Shown here piece by piece: positions 17,628 through 25,366 of a DNA stretch of 36,611 nucleotides. The notes under the pieces are model-generated. The model had not been told where the DNA came from, did not search any database, and saw only the letters and a program-made list of their open reading frames with translations. Source of the DNA: Pseudanabaena sp. M53BS1SP1A06MG (GTDB taxonomy: Bacteria > Cyanobacteriota > Cyanobacteriia > Pseudanabaenales > Pseudanabaenaceae); the NCBI GenBank assembly GCA_020404105.1, contig JADBWH010000070.1:1-36611 (forward strand), in the 5' to 3' direction. Numbering within the stretch: the stretch's first letter is position 1; each line of letters starts with the position of its first letter. The translations under genes and the position numbers were made by a program.

Positions 17628-18434
17628 ATGTTCAAACCAATTTTTGTTGATGCGCTCAAAGGATTAGCTCTGTCTCTGCCCGATCGCCTACTACCCGAAT
17701 TAATCAAAATCATGGCGATGATTCCTAATCAGGATAAAGATCGCTCTGACTATTGGAAATATTTGCTGTCACAAAAGGTGACATCGCAGGAATTACGCGA
17801 TCGCCTATATAAATTTATTGCCATTTGGCAAGAACTGCATCCAGAGGTTAGTGCTGAGGCTTTGCATTTGGCTTTGCTGTCGGCGATGGAACTGGGGCGA
17901 GAGTTGCAAAAAAGTTATGAGGTACAGCCAATCTGGACGATGCCCGATCAGGCGGGGGAATGGAATCGGCAAACGGAACCGACGATTTTAGAATTAATCC
18001 ATCAAAGTCGTGAGGAGCTATTGCTGATTAGCTTTGCGGTGTATGATATCCCTGAGATTGTGGCGGCGATGCGGAAGGCATTGGCGCGGCGAGTGATGAT
18101 TACGATGATTGTGGAAATGCCCGAACGTGCTGATAAGGTTCCCTTTGGGGTGTTGCAGACTTTTCCTGCGGATATGATTGAGCAGTTACAGATTTATTAT
18201 TGGGCGGTGGGTAAAAGACCTGTGAACTCAAAAGGGAAGTATGGATCCTTGCATATTAAGGGAGTGATTAGCGATCGCCATCGGGTGTTAATCAGTAGCG
18301 CAAATCTGACAAAATATGCAATGGATTTAAATCTAGAGCTAGGGTTATTAACGGATCAGGCGAAGTTAGCCAAGCAGATTCACCGCACCTTTGATGTTTT
18401 AATTCGCGATCGCGTCTTGATTCCTTTTCGTTAG
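17628..18434 (+). CDS. drmC: DISARM protein DrmC (phospholipase D-like)
   Basis: The frame is open from 17586, but the first 14 codons lie in a repeat; the ATG at 17628 (MFKPIFVDAL) is the likely start, giving 268 residues. The C-terminal half is a PLD fold with one HKD motif: SLHIKGVISDRHRVLISSANLTKYAMDLNLELG near 207 (H-x-K, then S-S-A-N-L-T and the N/E pair). Single-motif PLD enzymes act as dimers. DrmC is the standard third gene of the DISARM drmA-B-C core; its nuclease activity has been reported as dispensable for some DISARM protection. No clear Shine-Dalgarno is present. Confidence 0.88.
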   Translation: MFKPIFVDALKGLALSLPDRLLPELIKIMAMIPNQDKDRSDYWKYLLSQKVTSQELRDRLYKFIAIWQELHPEVSAEALHLALLSAMELGRELQKSYEVQPIWTMPDQAGEWNRQTEPTILELIHQSREELLLISFAVYDIPEIVAAMRKALARRVMITMIVEMPERADKVPFGVLQTFPADMIEQLQIYYWAVGKRPVNSKGKYGSLHIKGVISDRHRVLISSANLTKYAMDLNLELGLLTDQAKLAKQIHRTFDVLIRDRVLIPFR

Positions 18435-18600
18435 TTTTAATTTGTTGCGATATGATTGGTTTAATGTTGCATGGAGCAGGCAAAATGACACAGGCAATTA
18501 TTCATGATTCGAGCAAGCAAAATGCTCAAATTTCTGATAATTCTTCAAGTTAACCGCGATGTGGAGGCAATTATGACAGTAAACTTTTGGGAGTAAGGCG

Positions 18601-19212
18601 ATGATTGCGAATCTTAAAAATAATTTCTTAACACCTGAAGAGTATTTGGCATGGGAGGCGGAGCAGCAGGTGCGCCATGAATATATTGATGGTGTGGTGT
18701 ATGCGATGGCGGGTGGCACGATCGCTCACAATGATATCGCTTTAAATGTTTACAATGCACTGCGATCGCATTTAAAGGCGATGGGATGCCGCATTAATGT
18801 CGCTGATGTGAAGGTGCAAGACAGGAATGCTTCAAAATATTTCTATCCTGATGTGGTGGTAAGTTGTAATGAGAGCGATCGCCAATCGCGTGAGGTGATT
18901 GCGTTCCCTAAGTTAATTATCGAAGTTCTATCTCCCAGTACGGAGGCTTTTGATCGAGGGGATAAGTTTAAATATTATCGGCGTTTTCCGAGTTTATTGG
19001 AGTATGTTTTGATTGATGCGGAGAAGATTAATATTGATGTGTATCGGCGGGGAGATACTGGTAAGTGGGAATTGACGAACTATCCAGAGGATTTTGAGGG
19101 AACTGATCATGCTGATTTGTTTGAGTTAACGAGTATTAATTTTCAATGTTCTTTGGGTTTGATTTATGAAGATGTGGAGTTGTTGCTAGTATCGGAGACT
19201 TATCAGGATTAA
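18601..19212 (+). CDS. Uma2-family (DUF820) putative endonuclease
   Basis: A 203-residue protein with all Uma2 hallmarks: LTPEEYLAWEAEQQVRHEYIDG (residues 10-31), YPDVVVSC near 83, PKLIIEVLSPSTEAFDRGDKFKYYRRFPSLLEYVLID (about 103-139). The D, ExxSPST and K elements of the PD-(D/E)XK-like site are intact. The family is abundant in cyanobacteria and its substrates are poorly known. It lies 166 bp after drmC, on the same strand and 4 bp ahead of the nucleotidyltransferase gene. A 22-codon ORF (18485-18553) just upstream is too short to call. Confidence 0.9.
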   Translation: MIANLKNNFLTPEEYLAWEAEQQVRHEYIDGVVYAMAGGTIAHNDIALNVYNALRSHLKAMGCRINVADVKVQDRNASKYFYPDVVVSCNESDRQSREVIAFPKLIIEVLSPSTEAFDRGDKFKYYRRFPSLLEYVLIDAEKINIDVYRRGDTGKWELTNYPEDFEGTDHADLFELTSINFQCSLGLIYEDVELLLVSETYQD

Positions 19213-19216
19213 TATT

Positions 19217-19579
19217 ATGAATGAATTGCGATCGCTTACTTTTGATGGCACGGTATTGATGCCCGATCGCCTCCAAACATTACTTACAGAGCTAAAGCTG
19301 AAATTACAGAAACTTTATGGCGATCGCCTATTTACATTGTTGCTTTATGGCTCGGTGGCAAGGGGTGAGGCGAATGCGGATTCGGATATTGATATTTTGG
19401 TGGTGCTACGCGATCGCGTAGCACCGATGTCAGAAATTCGACGGATGGCAGATATTAAGTTAGATTTTTTGCTGGAATTTGGCGAACTGCTTTCAATTAT
19501 GCCTATGTCTTTGGATGAGTTTAATGACAATTCTGCTTCGTTTATAAATAGCATTCGCCGAGATGGAATTTCTCTATGA
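19217..19579 (+). CDS. MNT-type nucleotidyltransferase (antitoxin of a HEPN/MNT pair)
   Basis: A 120-residue minimal nucleotidyltransferase. It has GSVARGEANADSDIDILVVL (residues 43-62), the GSx10DxD catalytic signature, with the third acidic residue in a later strand (DIKLDFLLEF). The stop codon overlaps the start of the HEPN gene by ATGA (19576-19579), so the two are translationally coupled. In HEPN/MNT toxin-antitoxin modules the MNT protein neutralises the HEPN RNase, in studied cases by AMPylating it. Confidence 0.9.
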   Translation: MNELRSLTFDGTVLMPDRLQTLLTELKLKLQKLYGDRLFTLLLYGSVARGEANADSDIDILVVLRDRVAPMSEIRRMADIKLDFLLEFGELLSIMPMSLDEFNDNSASFINSIRRDGISL

Positions 19580-19953
19580 GCGACTTACAAAGGTTTATCG
19601 CATTATCCAAAGAAGAGTTAGAAACGGCGCAATTGCTTGTAGATGCAAGGCGTTATCGTTTATGTTTGTCTCGTTCTTACTATGCAATGTACTATGCTGC
19701 TCAGGCGTTGTTGTTGTCAGAAGGTTTGGAAGTTTCTACTCATAAGGGTTTGATTAAGTTATTTGGTTTACATTTTGTAAAAACGGGGAAGATTAGCGCC
19801 GATTTGGTAAAGTCTCTAGCAAGTGCCTATGACGATCGCCAGTTGAGTGATTACAATGTGCGGTTTGAGCCTGAAGAAAATGATGCGCTAATGGCAATTG
19901 AGGAAGCAAAAAGATTTACGCAGGCAGTTTTTGTATTACTCAAAGTAGTTTAG
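19576..19953 (+). CDS. HEPN-domain protein (UPF0332-like), toxin partner of MNT
   Basis: A 125-residue helical protein with LSKEELETAQLLVDARRYRLCLSRSYYAMYYAAQALL near the N-terminus and SAYDDRQLSDYNVRF near 95, typical of the UPF0332 branch of HEPN proteins. A classic Rx4-6H RNase motif is not obvious, so toxicity cannot be assumed. It overlaps the MNT gene by 4 bp. It is followed by a repeat cluster and then by the convergent 3' end of drmMI. Confidence 0.85.
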   Translation: MSDLQRFIALSKEELETAQLLVDARRYRLCLSRSYYAMYYAAQALLLSEGLEVSTHKGLIKLFGLHFVKTGKISADLVKSLASAYDDRQLSDYNVRFEPEENDALMAIEEAKRFTQAVFVLLKVV

Positions 19954-20043
19954 CCGCGATTGCGATGTGGATTGTGGCAATTGGCGAAAATACACGGGAG
20001 GCGATCGCTAAGCTTCGCCATGATGTTTTTAATATTTTTGCAG

Positions 20044-20113
20044 GTAGGGGCAAAGCATTCCCATAGGGGTTGATGATGTTTACCGAAAGTTTGTCAATGG
20101 GAATGCTTTGCCC
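20044..20113. repeat. GTAGGGGCAAAGCATTCCC palindromic element
   Basis: The left arm GGGCAAAGCATTCCCA pairs with TGGGAATGCTTTGCCC (20098-20113). It is the same family as 17431-17499; the G-to-A change on the left arm is matched by C-to-T on the right. Confidence 0.7.
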
Positions 20114-20167
20114 AAATCTGGGGCGATCGCAGTTTGTCTGTGAGGGCGGGGGGACAAATGGCGAAAG

Positions 20168-20304
20168 AAGAGGATAAAGCATTTGCGGATAGAGGTTATT
20201 TATGATTGTTCAAGATTGTGGCGCAAATAGAAGAGGGTAAAGCATTTGCGAATAAAGGTTATTTATGATTGTTCAAGATTGTGGCGCAAATGCTTTACCC
20301 CTAC
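20168..20304. repeat. Tandemly duplicated GTAGGGGTAAAGCATTTGCG element (63-bp period)
   Basis: A unit containing AGCATTTGCG, AGGTTATTTATGATTGTTCA and GATTGTGGCGCAAAT is present twice, with corresponding bases 63 bp apart (20171 and 20234). The second copy has the full right end GCAAATGCTTTACCCCTAC. It lies between the convergent HEPN and drmMI genes; together with 20044-20113 it makes up most of that gap (19954-20306). Confidence 0.75.
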
Positions 20305-20306
20305 GA

Positions 20307-23300
20307 TTAATTGATTTTGCCCAAAAGATTCATTTGCCTTTTATCAACGAATTTTTCCTTTTTCCTTTTTCCTTTTTCCTTCCCAACTCCTGCCTTAACC
20401 TCTTCGGCATATCTCGCATGGTTGAGGGCAAGGAGGCGATCGAGGATGTCGCGCCGTGCGGTTTCGCTGATGGTGAATCTTAGTCCTTGTTTGGTTTGGT
20501 GGAAGTTGTGGTTTATGGGATTGGTAATTGCGGATTGGTGATTGGTGATTGGTGATTGCGGATTGGTGATTGTTCCATTACCCATTACCAATTCCCCATT
20601 ACCCATTACCAATTCCCCATTACCCATTACCAATTCCCCATTACCCATTACCAATTCCCCATCACCTATTACCAAATCTAGCCACCCATAGGCTTTCATC
20701 ACTGCGTAATCCATCTGTATATGCAGTTCTCGAAGTTGCTGGATGTCGATCGCGGTGTCGTTGGGGTCGTGGAAGCGGTTATAGGTTTTGGTGAGTCCGA
20801 GTTGGGTGGTTTGCATGATCTGCTGTCGCTGGTTGTAATATTTCTCTCCTATTGTTTCTAGTTCTTTTTCTGTTTCTGGGGTGAGGGTTGGGAATGGGAA
20901 GGTTTCAAAGGCATCTGTAGGAGAATATCTCAAAGTATGACCTCCCATTGTTGAACATTTATCCCATGCCCAAAAATCGTGTATTGAAGATTGACATAGT
21001 GAAAAGTATGTATAAGTGGCAAAAGGTAAAACTATTAATTGTTCAGCAAATACTAGATCTGTTTTAGAGAATGTAAAAGCAACGAATTTTGTAACTCTAG
21101 CAATTACTAAAACCCGATCGCATTGAGCGATCGTCTCATAAAGTTCTTTTCTTGGTCCTCCATAGAGCCACCAATCTCTAGCAATTGCCTTATTAAAATG
21201 ATTGATTGGTGGTTTAGTTATTCTTTCAGGTTTAACCAATCTCTCAACAATATCTAAGCAATCAGGATAATCAGATGCATAGGGTGCACCTTTAGGATTT
21301 TTGGGATCGTCATGTTCTGGCGACAATGCCCAATCAAAAAAGTTAATCACCCAACGCGCAGGAGATTGGTCAGGATTACTGTTCAAGTCTGAACCATTTA
21401 GATAAGGGAAAAGAACATCTTTATTTTTAGGATTCTTCGTAATTAAAGCTTGAGCTTCTTCTATTTGAAGCACAAACCCCATACCAACAACATTAGAACC
21501 TTGAAAAGATTTACTTTCATTTGCCTTCAATCTTTCAGGAGTTCCCATAGAGTTGCTTCTAAGCGACAGATAGGATGTAATCCCCTCTACTTCTTGCTCA
21601 TTAATAAAATACTTCCCTTCCCAATCACCTTTTCTTGCCCAAACATAAGCAACCTCTAACGCTGCACTACCTGACCAAGGACGACTAGGCACAGCGCGAT
21701 AGATTTTACCTTTTTTGGCGACTTGATCTAAACCGATTTCTCTTGTATCACCTTGCGCGATAGTATTTGTAGCAACTAAACCAAAACATCCATCTTGCTT
21801 CAATAAATTGACAACCCGCAAGAAGAAATAAGCGCAAAAATCTGCTGTTCCTCGATTACCTCTAATTCCACTAGCTAGATAGTTAACAAGATAATCACGA
21901 TAAGCACCTCCAAAATTAGAGAACAATTTCAACCCACCCATAAACGGCGGATTGCCACAGATGGCATCAAAACCCGATCCCCCTAAATCCCCCTTGTGAA
22001 GGGGGACTTGAAGAATCTTCTCCCCCCTTTTTAAGGGGGGCTGGGGGGGATCTAAAAACACCTCAGGAAACTCCAACTCCCAATGAAACGGGCGCAACGC
22101 CTCCAAATCAGGCAAAATCTCACGATGCGAATCGCTCACACTCATCTCACCATTAGCAACCAACAGCAACTCACGGCGCAAATCATCCTGCTGCGACCTC
22201 TTGCAATTCGCCAAATAGGACATCACCAACAAATCCGCCCGATCCTTCAGATCCTTTAACCGCGCTTGCGACTCCATTAAAAGCAACTCCTTCTTTACCC
22301 GATCGCCCAATGAATTGACAGCAAAACTCTCAAGCTGCATCCGCTTAGAAATAGCCTCCCGAATCCGATTCCACACCTCATTAATCCCCATTCCCAATTG
22401 ATGAATATGACTCGACACATCCAAATTCCAAAACCGCAACTGCTCCACCGTCACCCCCACCAACGAATCCCCACACCGCAAGGCATGATCCACAAACGTA
22501 AACGGCTTATCCTTCTGCAAAGTCTCCAACCATAACGACAACTTCGCCATCTCCACCGCCAAAGGATTCTTATCCACCCCATACACACAACGCTCCGCAA
22601 TCAACCGCTTCGCCACAATCAAGCGATCCGCCTCATCATCAGGAATCAAAGGCTCATCCAGATCAGGCTTAGAAACATTGCCGAAGACAGTGAAGACAGC
22701 CCTCACCCCCAGCCCCTCTCCCAGAGGGAGAGGGGAGCCAGAAAGATCTCTTGTTCCCCCTCGCCCCTTGGGAGAGGGGGCTAGGGGGTGAGGGCTTCCC
22801 AACCTCTCCCAACTCTCCAACAACCGCGCCGCCAAATAGCGACAAACCTGCACCAAAAACGCCCCCGAACCCATCGTCGGATCGCAAATCTTCAAACTCA
22901 AAATCTCCTGCGGCGACCTTAACTTCCATTCACTTTGCGGCAAACCCTCACTCACCCCCACATACACCAACGGCTCCAACGTATAGCGCACAATCTCCTC
23001 CGTCAAAGCCTTCGGCGTATAGTGAGTACCCGACTCCCGCCGATCCGTCCCCGCCGTCACATACACCGACCCTGCACTAATAATCACAGGATACTCCCGC
23101 GAATCCTTACGAATTAACCGATAAAAAGGCTTAACCCGATGCCAAAGCGCCAGATCATTGCCACAACGAGTTAAATAGCGAGATTCTTCGTAATGGGACA
23201 AATTGGTAATTGGTGATTGCGGGTTGGTAATTGGTGATTGGTAATCGGTGATTGGCTTACTTTGCATTCCCAATTCCCCATCACCCATCACCAATTCCCG

Positions 23301-24824
23301 ATTCCCAATTCCCAATTCCCGATCAAAACTAAGCAACTTTTTCAACGCCGCCTCACCCCTTCCCGTCTCCTTCCTCAGAAACTTAACCAACACCTCCTCA
23401 CCCTGCGCCGCCAACGCCTCCAATTCCTCTAATAAAATCTCAGGCTCCTTATTCTTAGTACCCTCCAAACCCAACACCGTCGAATTAGACTTCACCGCCT
23501 GATGATCCAGCAAACCCTCATAGACATGACCAATCTGCTCCACCTCGATCGCCTTGAAACTCAAACGGCGCGGCTCAAAACCACCCCCCGCCACCTTGAT
23601 TCTCAGGATTTGCAACGACTCCAACAAATGTAACACCGTGCGATTATCCACCGCGATCGGTTCATCATGCCCCTCAAAACGTCCCTCCAAAAATGGAAAC
23701 GCATCAGGATCAAACAAATTGCCACCATAGGCAGGCAGCTTAAAATTAGGATGATAAACACCTCCATGCACCGCCCGAAATAGCGCCATCAACCGACACC
23801 AAGCATCATGGCGACGTTCGAGAATCTCCTCACCACTATGATCGGCGATCGCCCTCAAACTCTCCTGCAAAGTCGAAACCGCATAATTCTTGTCATAGCG
23901 CTCCTCACCCAATAGCAATAAGCCACGCTCCTCCGCACATAGCAAAAACACCAAGCGCATCATCACAAAACAAGCCGCCTGATATAGCTCCTGCGTCGAT
24001 ACCCCCGCCAACATTCGCCCCTGATGATCCGTATCAATTTCCGCTAACTTCTGAATCAGAATTTCGACCGCCTTGCGTACCTGTAGCCCCAGTTGATCGG
24101 TAACTTCCTGTTGCGAATTTTTGGAGCGATCGCACAGACTCACCAAAGTATCCTGCTCCTGCACCCCAAAGAAGCGCTCCACCCCCAACAAATCCCGAAA
24201 AGCGCGTAAAGTAATCTTCTCCTCAATCCAAATATTCGCATACCAAGAAACCGTCGATGAAGTCCCACCCTGCGGCGCATAGACCAGCATCCATTCTTCA
24301 CCATTAGTAATCAATCCCAAACTCACCCGCAGCCCCCGCAATAGCTCCACCATCCGCGTCACAGGCGAAGCCGACCAATTGGAACTTCTAGTTATGCCCT
24401 TATAAGTTCCCTCCAATTTTTGATTTGGTTCAAAAATCTGAATCAACAACTCAGGCTTATTTGCCCTCTGAGGATCACGCGGATCGACCAATACCCAATC
24501 AGGAATCAGCGTTTCCTGTTGCTGCTCCAACCGCACCCGCCAATGCTCACCAATCTCCTGCCCCGTTTTCAAATATTCCTGCGGATAGCCCAAGGTATTT
24601 TGCAACACCCATTCCACCCATACACGATGAATCTCTTGATCAATAGAGCGATCGCGCTGTTCCTGTCCCCACTCCGCATAAACCTGTTTCAAGAGCGCAA
24701 AATGCTCACTATCATGGGCGCTCAACCCCTGCGGAAATACCTCTAGCAATACCTCCATACTCAAAAATGAGCCAACAATATCAAGGAGGCTTAACCATTC
24801 AGCATGATGACGGGCGATCGACAT
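20307..24824 (-). CDS. drmMI: DISARM class 1 adenine methylase DrmMI (Eco57I type)
   Basis: The protein has 1505 residues, longer than I expect for the family. It starts with ARHHAEWLSLLDIVGSFLS and LLEVFPQGL, the usual DrmMI opening. HYTPKALTEEIVRYTLEPLVY precedes motif I (KICDPTMGSGAFLVQVC, about 645-660); VYGVDKNPLAVEMAKLSLWLE follows, and motif IV is FDAICGNPPFMGG near 955. These fit an N6-adenine methyltransferase, which in DISARM marks host DNA as self. Five repeat-derived segments interrupt the frame without shifting it: about residues 500-542, 677-709, 925-950, 1383-1435 and a Lys/Glu-rich patch near the C-terminus. They probably form surface loops, but activity cannot be assumed. A BREX PglX or type IIG enzyme is the main alternative; the neighbours favour DrmMI. 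Confidence 0.87.
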   Translation of the reverse strand: MSIARHHAEWLSLLDIVGSFLSMEVLLEVFPQGLSAHDSEHFALLKQVYAEWGQEQRDRSIDQEIHRVWVEWVLQNTLGYPQEYLKTGQEIGEHWRVRLEQQQETLIPDWVLVDPRDPQRANKPELLIQIFEPNQKLEGTYKGITRSSNWSASPVTRMVELLRGLRVSLGLITNGEEWMLVYAPQGGTSSTVSWYANIWIEEKITLRAFRDLLGVERFFGVQEQDTLVSLCDRSKNSQQEVTDQLGLQVRKAVEILIQKLAEIDTDHQGRMLAGVSTQELYQAACFVMMRLVFLLCAEERGLLLLGEERYDKNYAVSTLQESLRAIADHSGEEILERRHDAWCRLMALFRAVHGGVYHPNFKLPAYGGNLFDPDAFPFLEGRFEGHDEPIAVDNRTVLHLLESLQILRIKVAGGGFEPRRLSFKAIEVEQIGHVYEGLLDHQAVKSNSTVLGLEGTKNKEPEILLEELEALAAQGEEVLVKFLRKETGRGEAALKKLLSFDRELGIGNRELVMGDGELGMQSKPITDYQSPITNPQSPITNLSHYEESRYLTRCGNDLALWHRVKPFYRLIRKDSREYPVIISAGSVYVTAGTDRRESGTHYTPKALTEEIVRYTLEPLVYVGVSEGLPQSEWKLRSPQEILSLKICDPTMGSGAFLVQVCRYLAARLLESWERLGSPHPLAPSPKGRGGTRDLSGSPLPLGEGLGVRAVFTVFGNVSKPDLDEPLIPDDEADRLIVAKRLIAERCVYGVDKNPLAVEMAKLSLWLETLQKDKPFTFVDHALRCGDSLVGVTVEQLRFWNLDVSSHIHQLGMGINEVWNRIREAISKRMQLESFAVNSLGDRVKKELLLMESQARLKDLKDRADLLVMSYLANCKRSQQDDLRRELLLVANGEMSVSDSHREILPDLEALRPFHWELEFPEVFLDPPQPPLKRGEKILQVPLHKGDLGGSGFDAICGNPPFMGGLKLFSNFGGAYRDYLVNYLASGIRGNRGTADFCAYFFLRVVNLLKQDGCFGLVATNTIAQGDTREIGLDQVAKKGKIYRAVPSRPWSGSAALEVAYVWARKGDWEGKYFINEQEVEGITSYLSLRSNSMGTPERLKANESKSFQGSNVVGMGFVLQIEEAQALITKNPKNKDVLFPYLNGSDLNSNPDQSPARWVINFFDWALSPEHDDPKNPKGAPYASDYPDCLDIVERLVKPERITKPPINHFNKAIARDWWLYGGPRKELYETIAQCDRVLVIARVTKFVAFTFSKTDLVFAEQLIVLPFATYTYFSLCQSSIHDFWAWDKCSTMGGHTLRYSPTDAFETFPFPTLTPETEKELETIGEKYYNQRQQIMQTTQLGLTKTYNRFHDPNDTAIDIQQLRELHIQMDYAVMKAYGWLDLVIGDGELVMGNGELVMGNGELVMGNGELVMGNGTITNPQSPITNHQSAITNPINHNFHQTKQGLRFTISETARRDILDRLLALNHARYAEEVKAGVGKEKGKRKKEKFVDKRQMNLLGKIN
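20351..20385. repeat. TTTTTCC 7-bp tandem repeat within the drmMI 3' end
   Basis: About four to five TTTTTCC units encode a KEKGKRKKEK patch near the DrmMI C-terminus. Confidence 0.75.
20521..20676. repeat. In-frame minisatellite in drmMI (21-bp units)
   Basis: Four near-identical units of CCATTACCCATTACCAATTC type with a 21-bp period encode repeated ELVMGNG heptapeptides. On the other side are GGATTGGTGATT-type blocks encoding ITNPQSP-like peptides. The 21-bp period keeps the frame whatever the copy number. Confidence 0.88.
21976..22052. repeat. GATCCCCC...GGGGGATC palindromic insertion in drmMI
   Basis: A 77-bp element with GATCCCCC ends built of CCCCCTT/AAGGGGG blocks, encoding DPPQPPLKRGEKILQVP and HKGDLGGSG. 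It lies immediately before the codons for FDAICGNPPF. Confidence 0.8.
22699..22795. repeat. GCCCTCACCCC...GGGGTGAGGGC palindromic insertion in drmMI
   Basis: A polypyrimidine/polypurine element of about 97 bp with complementary ends, encoding HPLAPSPKGRGG and SPLPLGEGLGVRA. Its core matches that of the intergenic element at 17244-17399. Confidence 0.8.
23201..23327. repeat. CCAATTCCC/GGTAATTGGTGATT repeat cluster in drmMI
   Basis: A simple-sequence insertion of mixed TTGGTAATTGGTGATT and CCCAATTCCC units, encoding ELGIGNRELVMGDGE and ITNPQSPITN. It is the same vocabulary as the minisatellite at 20521-20676, read in frame at about residues 500-542. Confidence 0.8.
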
Positions 24825-24875
24825 AGATTTAGACGTGATGTAAATATATTAAAAATATTAAAAAATTAAAATCTC

Positions 24876-24945
24876 GTAGGGGTAGAGCATTTGCGTATTA
24901 AGGTTTTCTTTGAATTTCTAAATTGTCGCGCAAATGCTCTACCCT
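24876..24945. repeat. GTAGGGGTAGAGCATTTGCG palindromic element
   Basis: The left arm GGGTAGAGCATTTGCG pairs with CGCAAATGCTCTACCC near 24929-24944. It lies directly upstream of drmMI, between it and the DUF433 gene. Confidence 0.7.
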
Positions 24946-24989
24946 CTTCATTCTCGCGCAGTTGAATAGATAGTTGATTATAGCGAGGG

Positions 24990-25011
24990 TTTGGGGCAAA
25001 GCATTGTCGTT
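24990..25011. repeat. Half copy of the GGGGCAAAGCATT element
   Basis: TTTGGGGCAAAGCATTG matches one arm of the family, with no partner arm. It lies 7 bp from the stop codon of the shortened DUF433 gene. Confidence 0.5.
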
Positions 25012-25017
25012 AGAGAT

Positions 25018-25206
25018 TTAAGCTGCATAAGATAGAGCCGCAAAAATATCTTCTTTCTCTAAATAAGGATAAGCCTCCAAAATTTTATCGGGAGAATAGC
25101 CAGCCGCCACCAGCCCCACAATAGTTCCCACCGTGATCCGCATTCCTCTTATACAGGGCTTACCACCCATCACCGCAGGATTAAACGTAATTCTCTGGAA
25201 TTTCAT
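25018..25206 (-). CDS. DUF433 antitoxin-like protein, apparently 3'-truncated
   Basis: The 62-residue product carries the DUF433 core: FNPAVMGGKPCIRGMRITVGTIVGLVAAGYSPDKILEAYP and EKEDIFAALSYAA. A strong Shine-Dalgarno (AAGGAGA, 25216-25222 on the minus strand) precedes the ATG. Usual members run some 10-15 residues further and are often followed by a DUF5615 PIN-like toxin gene. Here the frame stops right after LSYAA, repeat sequence follows, and no toxin gene is present. It is probably the remnant of a toxin-antitoxin pair, or an orphan antitoxin. Confidence 0.85.
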   Translation of the reverse strand: MKFQRITFNPAVMGGKPCIRGMRITVGTIVGLVAAGYSPDKILEAYPYLEKEDIFAALSYAA

Positions 25207-25366
25207 TAACTTATATCTCCTTAATTAACTTCGTTAACTTGCTCAAAAATTTGATTAATCGTAAAGGGACAAATCTTTGGGATGCGACTTGAGACTAAGT
25301 ACATCTTAAAGCACGACTGCTAGAATGACTATAATTCCCTGTTTCCTGACTGTTTTCTAAAAAACT

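Noticed and set aside
18485-18553. 22-codon ORF between drmC and Uma2
   Set aside because: It has a possible ribosome site, but it is too short and has no recognisable feature.
20168-20304. Tandem repeat as a CRISPR or replication-origin iteron
   Set aside because: Only two copies; they are a duplicated palindromic element of a family found elsewhere in the island.
20521-20676. Regularly spaced repeats that could suggest a CRISPR array
   Set aside because: The 21-bp units are directly adjacent with no unique spacers and lie in frame inside drmMI; no cas genes are present.
22669-23502. Overlapping ORFs on both strands of drmMI
   Set aside because: They are out-of-frame shadows, rich in proline or serine because they read repeat or GC-skewed sequence; the drmMI frame has the methylase motifs.
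20307-24824. BREX PglX methylase as an alternative to DrmMI
   Set aside because: No brxL, brxC, pglZ or brxB genes are nearby, while drmA, drmB, drmC and drmD all are.
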